From Alphaproteobacteria bacterium UBA5343 (GTDB lineage: Bacteria; Pseudomonadota; Alphaproteobacteria; RF32; UBA5343), in the NCBI GenBank assembly GCA_002410125.1, contig DHQH01000023.1, forward strand, positions 29,832 to 38,452: 8,621 nt of DNA, written 5' to 3'. The translations under genes were made by a program, and so were the position numbers. This document shows positions 1 to 5,353 of the stretch, piece by piece (position 1 is the first letter of the stretch; every line of letters starts with the position of its first letter). The notes below the pieces were generated by a model that ran no database searches, had not been told where the DNA came from, and worked only from the letters and a program-made list of their open reading frames with translations.

Positions 1-672
1 ACCAAGGCACTTGGTAATCGTTGTCTTTGTGGTGATAAATCAAAAGTAATGGAATATGGAAAGATCCTAAGAGACACCCATATAAAAAACTCTATTTGCC
101 CATGTATTAAGCATATGCCTGGTCATGGTAGAGCAACTAACGACCCTCATTTATCATTACCTGTTTTAGATGTTTCAATCAAAGAACTAAGAAAAACAGA
201 TTTTATACCATTTAAGCATTTATCAGATAGTCCAATGGGAATGACAGCTCATATTATAATTCCAGAAATAGATGATAAAAACCCAATCACTACTTCTAAA
301 AAAGGTATTGATAAAATAATCAGAGGTGAGCTTGCTTTTGATGGTTTATTGGTTTCAGATGCGATTAATATGAAAGCTCTAAAAGGTGATATCGAAGAGC
401 GCACCAAAGCAGTTTTGGCTTCTGGTTGTGATATTGTATGTTATTGCTTTGGAGATAATGAAGACCTTCTAAAAGTGATTGCCAATGCTAATATAATGAG
501 TGATAGGGCTTATGATAGTTTCAAAAAAATAGAAACTATCATTAAGAAAAAGCCTCGAAAAATAGATATAGACAAAGACTTAAAAGAATATGATAATATC
601 ATCGGCAATGTTGAGGTCTATACCTCAGATTACGATGCCACTGAAATTTTACATCAGATAAAGAAGAGATAA
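1..672 (+). CDS. nagZ: Beta-N-acetylhexosaminidase NagZ (GH3), 3' part
   Basis: The reading frame is open from base 1, so this is the C-terminal 223 residues of a protein that starts upstream; the ATG at 49 is internal. NagZ removes N-acetylglucosamine from 1,6-anhydro-muropeptides in the cytoplasm during peptidoglycan recycling. Visible GH3 landmarks are KHMPGHG (bases 109-129), the Asp-x-His pair in NDPHLSLP (Asp at 142-144, His at 148-150), which in NagZ serves as the general acid/base, and MTAHIIIPEID. The motif VSDAINM carries the expected nucleophile Asp at 358-360; most relatives read SDDLSM here, so the second Asp is replaced by Ala, which is not a catalytic position. The family is about 330-340 residues, so roughly a third is missing at the N terminus. 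The stop codon lies one base before the next start, implying co-transcription and probably translational coupling with the M50 protease gene. Identity is confident; exact substrate preference is inferred from the family. Confidence 0.93.
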   Translation, partial: TKALGNRCLCGDKSKVMEYGKILRDTHIKNSICPCIKHMPGHGRATNDPHLSLPVLDVSIKELRKTDFIPFKHLSDSPMGMTAHIIIPEIDDKNPITTSKKGIDKIIRGELAFDGLLVSDAINMKALKGDIEERTKAVLASGCDIVCYCFGDNEDLLKVIANANIMSDRAYDSFKKIETIIKKKPRKIDIDKDLKEYDNIIGNVEVYTSDYDATEILHQIKKR

Positions 673-673
673 T

Positions 674-1327
674 ATGAATAATATTTATAGCATTTTACTC
701 TGGGTCATCCCAGTTTTAGTTGCTGTTATTTTACATGAAGTAGCACATGGATACATAGCTTACAAACTAGGCGATGATACTGCTAAAAATCACGGTAGAT
801 TATCCCTAAACCCAATCAAACATATCGATATCATGGGAACAATCATCGTTCCTTTAATATTATTGGTTTCAAGTTCTGTTATTTTTGGTTGGGCAAAGCC
901 AGTTCCAGTTAATTTCTCTAAATTAAGAAATCCCAAAAGAGATATGGCATTTGTTGCTGCCGCAGGTCCTGCCATTAATATCATAATAGCAATCATTTCA
1001 GCTCTTTTACTAAATTTATTTAATATCAAAATCTTTGAAATAATGTTAGTTAATACAATTATATTAAATGTAACACTTGCTTTATTTAACCTAATACCAA
1101 TTCCTCCGCTTGATGGCTCAAAGATTGTAACATCTTTGCTTCCTCCAAAATATGCTATAAAATTTTATCAATTAGAAAAATATGGCTTAGGAATTGTAAT
1201 TTTCTTTATATTTATTTTACCTTATTTGGGTAGCATCTTAGGGTTGAATTTAGATTTAATAGGATTTATACTAATCAAATCAGTAAGATTCTTAACATCA
1301 ATTATATTAAACATATTTACATTTTAG
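674..1327 (+). CDS. Site-2-type intramembrane metalloprotease, M50 family (SpoIVFB-like, no PDZ)
   Basis: This is a 217-residue polytopic membrane protein of the M50 family. Such enzymes use zinc to cut substrate helices within the membrane, typically in signalling or in clearing membrane peptides. The zinc motif HEVAH is at residues 21-25 in the first membrane segment. FGWAKPVPV (71-79) and AAGPAINI (97-104) are typical of the compact SpoIVFB-like group. The third zinc ligand is Asp147 in IPIPPLDG. About five or six hydrophobic segments are present and there is no PDZ domain, so it is not RseP. The length matches small bacterial members. The start ATG lies one base after the nagZ stop, preceded by an AAGAAGAGA purine stretch inside nagZ. 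In many bacteria this subfamily sits just before scpA/scpB; here tatA follows directly. The substrate is unknown. Confidence 0.92.
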   Translation: MNNIYSILLWVIPVLVAVILHEVAHGYIAYKLGDDTAKNHGRLSLNPIKHIDIMGTIIVPLILLVSSSVIFGWAKPVPVNFSKLRNPKRDMAFVAAAGPAINIIIAIISALLLNLFNIKIFEIMLVNTIILNVTLALFNLIPIPPLDGSKIVTSLLPPKYAIKFYQLEKYGLGIVIFFIFILPYLGSILGLNLDLIGFILIKSVRFLTSIILNIFTF

Positions 1328-1330
1328 GAG
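1326..1330 (+). promoter_or_regulatory. Ribosome binding site of tatA overlapping the M50 stop codon
   Basis: AGGAG lies 8 nt before the tatA ATG and shares its first two bases with the TAG stop of the M50 gene. The arrangement favours coupled translation of the two genes. Confidence 0.7.
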
Positions 1331-1338
1331 AAAATAAA

Positions 1339-1776
1339 ATGGGTCCAAATATTTCAGAATGGGTAATAGTATTATTAGTAGTAGTAATATTATTTGGTGC
1401 AGGTAGAATTCCAAAAATCGCAGAAGACTTAGGAAAAGCTCTAAGCTCTTTCAAAAAAGGTGCAAAAGAAGGTAAAAAAGCATTAGAAGCAAAACCTTCA
1501 AAACCTGTAGCTAAAAAACCTGTAGCTAAGAAAACTCCAGCTAAAAAAGCTACCACAACCAAGAACAAAACAACAGCTGCTAAAAAGAAAACTCCAGCTA
1601 AAAAAGCTCCTGCTAAAAAGGCAACTACTAAAAAATCCACCACAAAAACAGCAGCTAAAAAAACTGTGGCAAAAAAGACTACAACCAAAAAATCAGCCCC
1701 AAAAAAAACTACAGCTAAAAAAGCGACTGCTGCTAAAAAGAAAACAACAACCAAAAAAACTACTGCTAAGAAATAA
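1339..1776 (+). CDS. tatA: Twin-arginine translocase subunit TatA with long histone H1-like Lys/Ala tail
   Basis: TatA oligomerises at the inner membrane to let folded twin-arginine substrates pass through the TatBC receptor. The head is typical: a short N terminus, one membrane helix (about residues 6-20), the FGAGRIP hinge (19-25), then an amphipathic helix ending in SSFKKGAKEGKK (37-47). Glu7 occupies the polar position of the transmembrane helix. The tail is unusual. From about residue 51 to 145 it consists only of Lys, Ala, Thr, Pro, Ser, Val and Asn, with 37 Lys and no acidic residue, in motifs such as PAKKA and TTKK. Ordinary TatA proteins are about 60-90 residues with a short, often acidic or polar tail; this one is 145. 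The tail resembles those of histone H1-like bacterial proteins. It is in the same uninterrupted frame as the head, with its stop 13 nt before tatB. Subunit identity is firm; the tail's role is unknown. Confidence 0.9.
   Translation: MGPNISEWVIVLLVVVILFGAGRIPKIAEDLGKALSSFKKGAKEGKKALEAKPSKPVAKKPVAKKTPAKKATTTKNKTTAAKKKTPAKKAPAKKATTKKSTTKTAAKKTVAKKTTTKKSAPKKTTAKKATAAKKKTTTKKTTAKK
1501..1608 (+). repeat. In-frame DNA repeats inside the tatA tail
   Basis: A 15-nt tandem pair encoding KPVAK occupies 1501-1515 and 1516-1530 and differs only at the last base. A 24-nt exact direct repeat encoding KKTPAKKA occurs at 1528-1551 and 1585-1608, offset 57 nt (19 codons, in frame). The exact nucleotide identity suggests recent duplication or slippage rather than only amino-acid convergence. 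Confidence 0.8.
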
Positions 1777-1792
1777 AGGTTAGTTAAATTTG
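1775..1792 (+). promoter_or_regulatory. Ribosome binding site and TTG start of tatB
   Basis: AAAGG at 1775-1779 overlaps the tatA TAA stop and lies 10 nt before a TTG at 1790. Reading from this TTG gives MFDIGKWE, the classic TatB N terminus, so TTG is the chosen start. No in-frame ATG precedes the membrane helix. Confidence 0.75.
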
Positions 1793-2080
1793 TTTGATAT
1801 AGGAAAATGGGAATTTCTTCTAATATTTATCATCACAATAGTTTTGGTAAAGCCTGAAGATGTTCCCACAGTCCTAAAGTCAATTGGCAAATTCTTTCAA
1901 AAAATTCGTGATTTTTCATTTGATATATTTTCAAATATCGAAAAATGGTTAGAAGAGGATGAAGAAACATCTCATCCAAAATCCCAAAAGAAAAAAAGAA
2001 AAACTTCCAAAAAACTAAAGGAACTACAAGATATCCATCCAGACCTTCCAATTGATGAACTGGATGATAAAGATGAGTAA
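1790..2080 (+). CDS. tatB: Sec-independent translocase subunit TatB
   Basis: TatB pairs with TatC to form the inner-membrane receptor for twin-arginine signal peptides. The 96-residue product begins MFDIGKWE; Glu8 is the conserved polar residue that distinguishes TatB. The membrane helix covers about residues 6-20, followed by the hinge KPEDVP (21-26), which replaces the usual GPxxLP, and an amphipathic helix at about 26-50. The C-terminal part has an acidic patch (EEDEE, 55-59), a basic cluster KKKRK (67-71) and an acidic end rich in Asp and Glu. The start codon is TTG. The gene lies 13 nt after tatA and its last 8 bases overlap the start of tatC, consistent with a coupled tatABC operon. The length is short for TatB but within the range seen in reduced alphaproteobacterial genomes. 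Confidence 0.9.
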   Translation: MFDIGKWEFLLIFIITIVLVKPEDVPTVLKSIGKFFQKIRDFSFDIFSNIEKWLEEDEETSHPKSQKKKRKTSKKLKELQDIHPDLPIDELDDKDE

Positions 2081-2816
2081 AAATAATCCTCAAATGACTT
2101 TAGTTGAACATATAAGAGAGTTAAGAAACACGATCCTAAACTCTTTACTGTTCTTACTTGGGTTATTTATTGTATCTCTTAATTTTAGTCAGGATATTTT
2201 CAATTTTTTAATGACCCCACTTGCTAGTATTATGCAAGAGATAGGTGGCACTAAAAGAATGATATATACCAATTTAACCGAGGGTTTCTTCACTTATATC
2301 AAGGTTAGTTTTTTTGCAAGTGTAATCCTTTCTTTCCCATTCATCTTATGGCAAATTTGGAGATATTTCTCTCCAGCTATGTATAGAGAAGAAAAGAAAA
2401 ACTTCGCAATTATCTTCCTTATCAGCCCACTTCTGTTTATCTTTGGTGCGGTTCTGGTTTATGAGTATATAGTACCACTTGCTTGGAAGTTTCTACTTAG
2501 CTATCAAACAACAGCTAGCGAAACATTACTACCAATCGAACTTGAGGCTAGAGTTTCAGAATATCTAGCCTTAATTATGAAGTTAATTTTGGCTTTTGGT
2601 TTTTGTTTCCAAATGCCTGTTATCTTTTTTATACTCTCAAGACTAGGAATAATTGATGATAATATCCTTAGAAACAACCGTAAATATGGTATAGTATTTA
2701 TCTTTATTTTAGCCGCTTTCACAACCCCACCAGACATTATCAGTCAAATAGGGTTAGCAATTCCACTAATCATTCTATATGAGCTATCAATTTATTTATG
2801 TAAAAAACACAAATAA
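2073..2816 (+). CDS. tatC: Sec-independent translocase subunit TatC
   Basis: TatC is the six-helix membrane core that recognises the twin-arginine signal. From the ATG at 2073 the protein is 247 residues, the normal length. Conserved elements are HIRELR (13-18) in the cytoplasmic N-terminal region, PFILWQIWRYFSPAMYREE (89-107), where Glu107 aligns with the signal-binding Glu103 of E. coli TatC, and TTPPDIISQ (217-225), where Asp221 aligns with E. coli Asp211. Gln180 in GFCFQMPV sits where E. coli has Glu170, a substitution I recall as common in other TatC proteins. In-frame upstream starts (TTG 2052, ATG 2055, ATG 2064) add a non-homologous extension inside tatB. ATG 2073 gives the family-like N terminus and an 8-nt overlap with tatB, with a weak GGA 8 nt upstream. 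Tat substrates and other partners are not in the window. Confidence 0.95.
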   Translation: MSKNNPQMTLVEHIRELRNTILNSLLFLLGLFIVSLNFSQDIFNFLMTPLASIMQEIGGTKRMIYTNLTEGFFTYIKVSFFASVILSFPFILWQIWRYFSPAMYREEKKNFAIIFLISPLLFIFGAVLVYEYIVPLAWKFLLSYQTTASETLLPIELEARVSEYLALIMKLILAFGFCFQMPVIFFILSRLGIIDDNILRNNRKYGIVFIFILAAFTTPPDIISQIGLAIPLIILYELSIYLCKKHK

Positions 2817-2878
2817 AAACATTGCAAAACCTCACATTTACGATTAAAACTAATACTGCATTTAGTTAACAACGAAAT

Positions 2879-2884
2879 GGAGAG
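2879..2884 (+). promoter_or_regulatory. Ribosome binding site of serS
   Basis: GGAGAG lies 6 nt before the ATG at 2891 and supports this start. The 74-nt gap from tatC (2817-2890) contains no convincing terminator and no clear -35/-10 pair, so serS may be read through from the tat operon. Confidence 0.65.
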
Positions 2885-2890
2885 AGAAAA

Positions 2891-4159
2891 ATGCATGATA
2901 TTAAGAAAATTGTAGCAAATCCTTTAGCTTTTAATGAAGCTATGAAAGCCAGAGGTAAAGAAGAAATAGCCGATAAACTAATCGCATTAGATAAATCATA
3001 TAGAGAAACATTAACATCACTACAAGATATGCAAACCAAAAGAAACGAACTCTCCAAATCCATTTCTGTTGTAAAAAAATCTGGTGGCGATGCAGATGCA
3101 ATCATTAAAGAAGTTGGTGAGATTAAAGCCAATATGCCAAAAATGGAAGAAAAATCAGCTGAAATTAAAAAAGAATTAGATGATATTTTAGCTAGCCTTC
3201 CAAATGCACCACATGCTGATGTACCTTTTGGTGTTGATGAAGAAGCAAATATCGAAATATCAAAATGGGGCACTCCAAAAGAATTTGATTTTGAACCAAA
3301 GCAACATTTTGAACTAGGAGAAGACTTAGACGGTTTAGATTTTGAAACTGCAGCTAAAATGTCTGGAGCTAGATTCGTTGTAATAAAAAACAAGATAGCA
3401 AGACTATCAAGAGCTTTAACTCAATTGATGATAGATACTCATATTGATGAAGATGGATATGAAGAAATTAATGCACCTTTATTGGTTAAACCAGATTGTT
3501 TATTTGGTACAGGTCAGCTTCCAAAATTTGAAGATGATCAATTCAAAACCACAACAGGTCATTACCTAATCCCAACTAATGAAGTTTCAATGACTAATAT
3601 GTCAATGGGCGATATTATTGATGAAGATACTCTTCCAATCAGAAGGACTGGTGTTGCATATTGCTTCAGATCAGAAGCAGGATCTGCTGGTCGTGATACT
3701 AGAGGTATGATTAGACAGCATCAATTTGAAAAAGTTGAAATGGTTTCTATCACAACCCCAGAAAAATCTGAAGAAGAGTTAGAAAGAATGACTTCTTGTG
3801 CAGAAAAAATCTTACAAAAATTAGAACTGCCATATAGAAAAATGCTTCTATGTTCTCAAGATATGGGTTTTTGTGCAGAGAAATGCTGTGATTTAGAAGT
3901 ATGGCTTCCAGGTCAAAATCAATATCGTGAAATTGCATCTTGTTCTAATTGTACAGATTTCCAAGCAAGAAGAATGAATGCTAGGTATAAGAAAAAAGGT
4001 GAAAAAGGTACAAACTTTGTTCACACCTTAAATGGCTCTGGTTTAGCTGTTGGTAGAACTCTAGTAGCAGTATTAGAAAACTATCAACAAGCCGATGGTT
4101 CAATCATAGTTCCAACTGTTCTCAGAGGCTATATGAACGGGCTTGAGGTTATTAAATAA
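2891..4159 (+). CDS. serS: Seryl-tRNA synthetase (class II)
   Basis: SerRS charges tRNA-Ser (and tRNA-Sec where present) with serine in the cytoplasm. The 422-residue length is normal. The N-terminal coiled-coil arm that grips the tRNA long variable arm spans about residues 25-105, with heptad-like charged helices. The catalytic core carries GYEEINAPLLV (motif 1, 189-199), GTGQLPKF (206-213), the serine-binding TNE at 229-231 (TAE in many relatives), motif 2 FRSEAGSAGRDTRG (259-272) with RQHQFEKVE, the EIASCSNCTDFQARR segment (347-361), and motif 3 NGSGLAVGRT (381-390). All class II landmarks are intact. Cys332-Cys333 in EKCCDLEVW replaces the usual Thr-Tyr, and Cys328 is nearby; this is a curiosity outside the motifs. 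In most alphaproteobacteria surE and pcm follow serS; here a repeat and a terminator follow. Confidence 0.97.
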   Translation: MHDIKKIVANPLAFNEAMKARGKEEIADKLIALDKSYRETLTSLQDMQTKRNELSKSISVVKKSGGDADAIIKEVGEIKANMPKMEEKSAEIKKELDDILASLPNAPHADVPFGVDEEANIEISKWGTPKEFDFEPKQHFELGEDLDGLDFETAAKMSGARFVVIKNKIARLSRALTQLMIDTHIDEDGYEEINAPLLVKPDCLFGTGQLPKFEDDQFKTTTGHYLIPTNEVSMTNMSMGDIIDEDTLPIRRTGVAYCFRSEAGSAGRDTRGMIRQHQFEKVEMVSITTPEKSEEELERMTSCAEKILQKLELPYRKMLLCSQDMGFCAEKCCDLEVWLPGQNQYREIASCSNCTDFQARRMNARYKKKGEKGTNFVHTLNGSGLAVGRTLVAVLENYQQADGSIIVPTVLRGYMNGLEVIK

Positions 4160-4170
4160 CCAACAACACT

Positions 4171-4198
4171 GTCATTGCGAGCGAAGCGTGGCAATCTA
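4171..4198. repeat. Short palindromic interspersed repeat (GTCATTGCGAG...GTGGCAATCTA type)
   Basis: The 28-bp element begins GTCATTGCGAG, has the centre CGAAGCG and ends GTGGCAATCTA. ATTGC at 4173-4177 pairs with GCAAT at 4190-4194, with imperfect inner pairing around a GAA loop. From memory, near-identical elements are dispersed in intergenic regions of many bacterial genomes, including low-GC alphaproteobacteria; they are thought to be small non-autonomous palindromic repeats. It lies 11 nt after the serS stop and before the terminator, so it should be transcribed in the serS 3' UTR. Only one copy is in the window, so classification rests on recognition of the sequence. Confidence 0.6.
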
Positions 4199-4211
4199 AT
4201 AACTAACAAAG

Positions 4212-4242
4212 AACAGGGAGGTAAATTTGCCTCCCTGTTTTA
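4212..4242 (+). terminator. Rho-independent terminator after serS
   Basis: A perfect 10-bp stem, AACAGGGAGG (4212-4221) with CCTCCCTGTT (4230-4239), encloses an 8-nt loop. It runs into a TTTTAT stretch at 4238-4243. It should end the serS transcript and separate it from the LysM gene promoter. Confidence 0.88.
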
Positions 4243-4268
4243 TGTTAATAAAAAAGAAACTCATGCCA

Positions 4269-4277
4269 TGCTATAAT
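4269..4277 (+). promoter_or_regulatory. Extended -10 promoter for the LysM/LytM gene
   Basis: TGCTATAAT combines a perfect TATAAT (4272-4277) with the TGn extension at 4269-4271. No good -35 is seen at 17 nt (TTAATA at 4245-4250 is 21 nt away), as expected for an extended -10 promoter. The predicted start near 4284 leaves a leader of about 26 nt before the ATG at 4310. Confidence 0.6.
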
Positions 4278-4309
4278 ATCTAGGCTTAGATTTTGAATAA
4301 AGAATATTT

Positions 4310-5305
4310 ATGGTTAAGAGTATTAAAAATATCAGAATTATCTATACAATGTTAGCAGTGTTATTGCTAGCAAACTGTTCCTATACTCGTGTTCCAATTA
4401 TTTCCAATGCTTATGATAGTGCCTCAAATATAATTAGAAGAATAAATCCTATAAATCTTTATAAGTCTAGCACCAGAAATTCAAAATCATATAGCTATTC
4501 GGCAAATACAGTAATTGTGAAGAAAAAAGACACCGTTTATGGAATTGCCAGAAAATATGGGGTTCCAATCAGAGATTTTATCAAAATCAATCGCTTAAGG
4601 CCACCTTATGGCTTAAAAATTGGGCAAAGATTACGACTCCCACCAGCTCCATTCCATATTGTAAAAAAAGGAGATACATTATACTCAATATCCAGAAAAT
4701 ATAATGTAGATTTACCATCACTTATCAGAACTAATAAACTAAGAAAACCTTATACTTTAGCCTTGGGGCAAAAATTATCATTGCCAGGCTCAATTGTTAG
4801 CAAACCACAAACCATCAAACTTGCTAAAAGCAGTGCTAAAGCCAAATCAAAATGGTCAAAAGCATCATCAAAACCAAAAAAATATTCAAAATCTTACAGC
4901 AAAGTCTTGCTTCCAACCCCACAAGCAAGATCATCTTCTAAATTCTTGCTTCCTCTAAAGGGTAGCATCATTTCTAAATTTGGTACCATTGGCAAAGGTC
5001 GTCATAATGATGGAATCAATATTAAAGCGAGTAGGGGAGATAAGATTAGATCTGCCGAAAATGGTGTTGTTGCTTATGCAGGTAATGAAATTAAAGGATT
5101 TGGTAATTTACTTTTAATCAAACATTCAGGAGGTTGGATGACTGCTTATGCTCATAACCATGAGTTAAAAGTGAAAAAGGGTGATAAGGTTAAAAGAGGT
5201 CAAATTATTTCAACAGTTGGTAGTACAGGTAGTGTAACAACCCCTCAACTCCATTTCGAAATCAGAAAAGGCAAGCGAGCCCGCAACCCTCTAAAATATA
5301 TCTAA
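4310..5305 (+). CDS. Predicted lipoprotein with two LysM domains and a degenerate LytM (M23) domain; likely amidase activator
   Basis: The 331-residue product starts with a basic, hydrophobic signal ending LLLANC (Cys23), a lipobox-like site with an unusual Asn before Cys. Two peptidoglycan-binding LysM domains follow at about 66-110 (KKKDTVYGIARKYGV) and 115-158 (KKGDTLYSISRKYNV). A Lys/Ser-rich linker spans 165-210 and a LytM/M23 domain spans 211-331. The metal site looks defective: in the usual HxGxD motif this protein has NDGIN (233-237), so His and Asp are both Asn, and the usual HLHFE is QLHFE (313-317, only His315 kept). YAHN retains His282. This pattern is shared with NlpD/EnvC/DipM-type proteins, which activate cell-wall amidases at division instead of cutting peptidoglycan themselves. 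Its position before yajC-secDF agrees with the alphaproteobacterial order. No amidase is present in the window. The gene has its own promoter; the Shine-Dalgarno sequence before the ATG is weak. Confidence 0.9.
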   Translation: MVKSIKNIRIIYTMLAVLLLANCSYTRVPIISNAYDSASNIIRRINPINLYKSSTRNSKSYSYSANTVIVKKKDTVYGIARKYGVPIRDFIKINRLRPPYGLKIGQRLRLPPAPFHIVKKGDTLYSISRKYNVDLPSLIRTNKLRKPYTLALGQKLSLPGSIVSKPQTIKLAKSSAKAKSKWSKASSKPKKYSKSYSKVLLPTPQARSSSKFLLPLKGSIISKFGTIGKGRHNDGINIKASRGDKIRSAENGVVAYAGNEIKGFGNLLLIKHSGGWMTAYAHNHELKVKKGDKVKRGQIISTVGSTGSVTTPQLHFEIRKGKRARNPLKYI

Positions 5306-5327
5306 TTATATTTTTATTTAAAAACGA

Positions 5328-5349
5328 AAAGGGAGCCGCAGCCCCCTTT
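5328..5349 (-). terminator. Rho-independent terminator of the minus-strand gene, between convergent genes
   Basis: Arms at 5328-5336 and 5341-5349 form a 9-bp stem around a 4-nt loop. On the plus strand it has an A-C mismatch (5334/5343); on the minus strand the same position becomes a G-U pair. The minus-strand RNA then runs into TTTTCGTTTTT, whereas no T tract follows on the plus side. It therefore serves mainly the minus-strand gene, whose stop is 4 nt away, but may also stall transcription from the LysM gene. Confidence 0.75.
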
Positions 5350-5353
5350 ATAT

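Noticed and set aside
49..51. ATG at 49 as the nagZ start
   Set aside because: The frame is open to base 1 and the upstream codons encode LGNRC.CGDKSKV-type sequence that fits NagZ before this Met; a start here would also remove much of the barrel.
1317..1754. Minus-strand open frame of 145 codons rich in Val, Phe, Ala and Leu opposite tatA
   Set aside because: It is the antisense of the Lys/Ala/Thr codons in the tatA tail; AAA, AAG and GCT read backwards as Phe, Leu and Ser/Ala-type codons and avoid stops. No start signal, and composition is explained by the tatA repeats.
2052..2072. Upstream TTG/ATG starts for tatC
   Set aside because: They add MMNWMIK, which does not resemble TatC N termini, and enlarge the overlap with tatB; ATG 2073 gives the usual length and start.
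2817..2890. Possible promoter for serS (TTGCAA at 2822, TAATAC at 2851)
   Set aside because: The spacer would be 23 nt, too long for a sigma-70-type promoter; no better pair was found.
2866..3393. Minus-strand open frame of 175 codons opposite serS
   Set aside because: It lies almost wholly within the conserved serS gene, is Ser/Phe/Leu rich as expected for antisense, and has no recognisable domain.
5328..5349. Hairpin as the main terminator of the plus-strand LysM gene
   Set aside because: The plus-strand stem has an A-C mismatch and no T tract follows it, while the minus-strand version pairs fully with G-U and has a T-rich tail. A secondary role is still possible.
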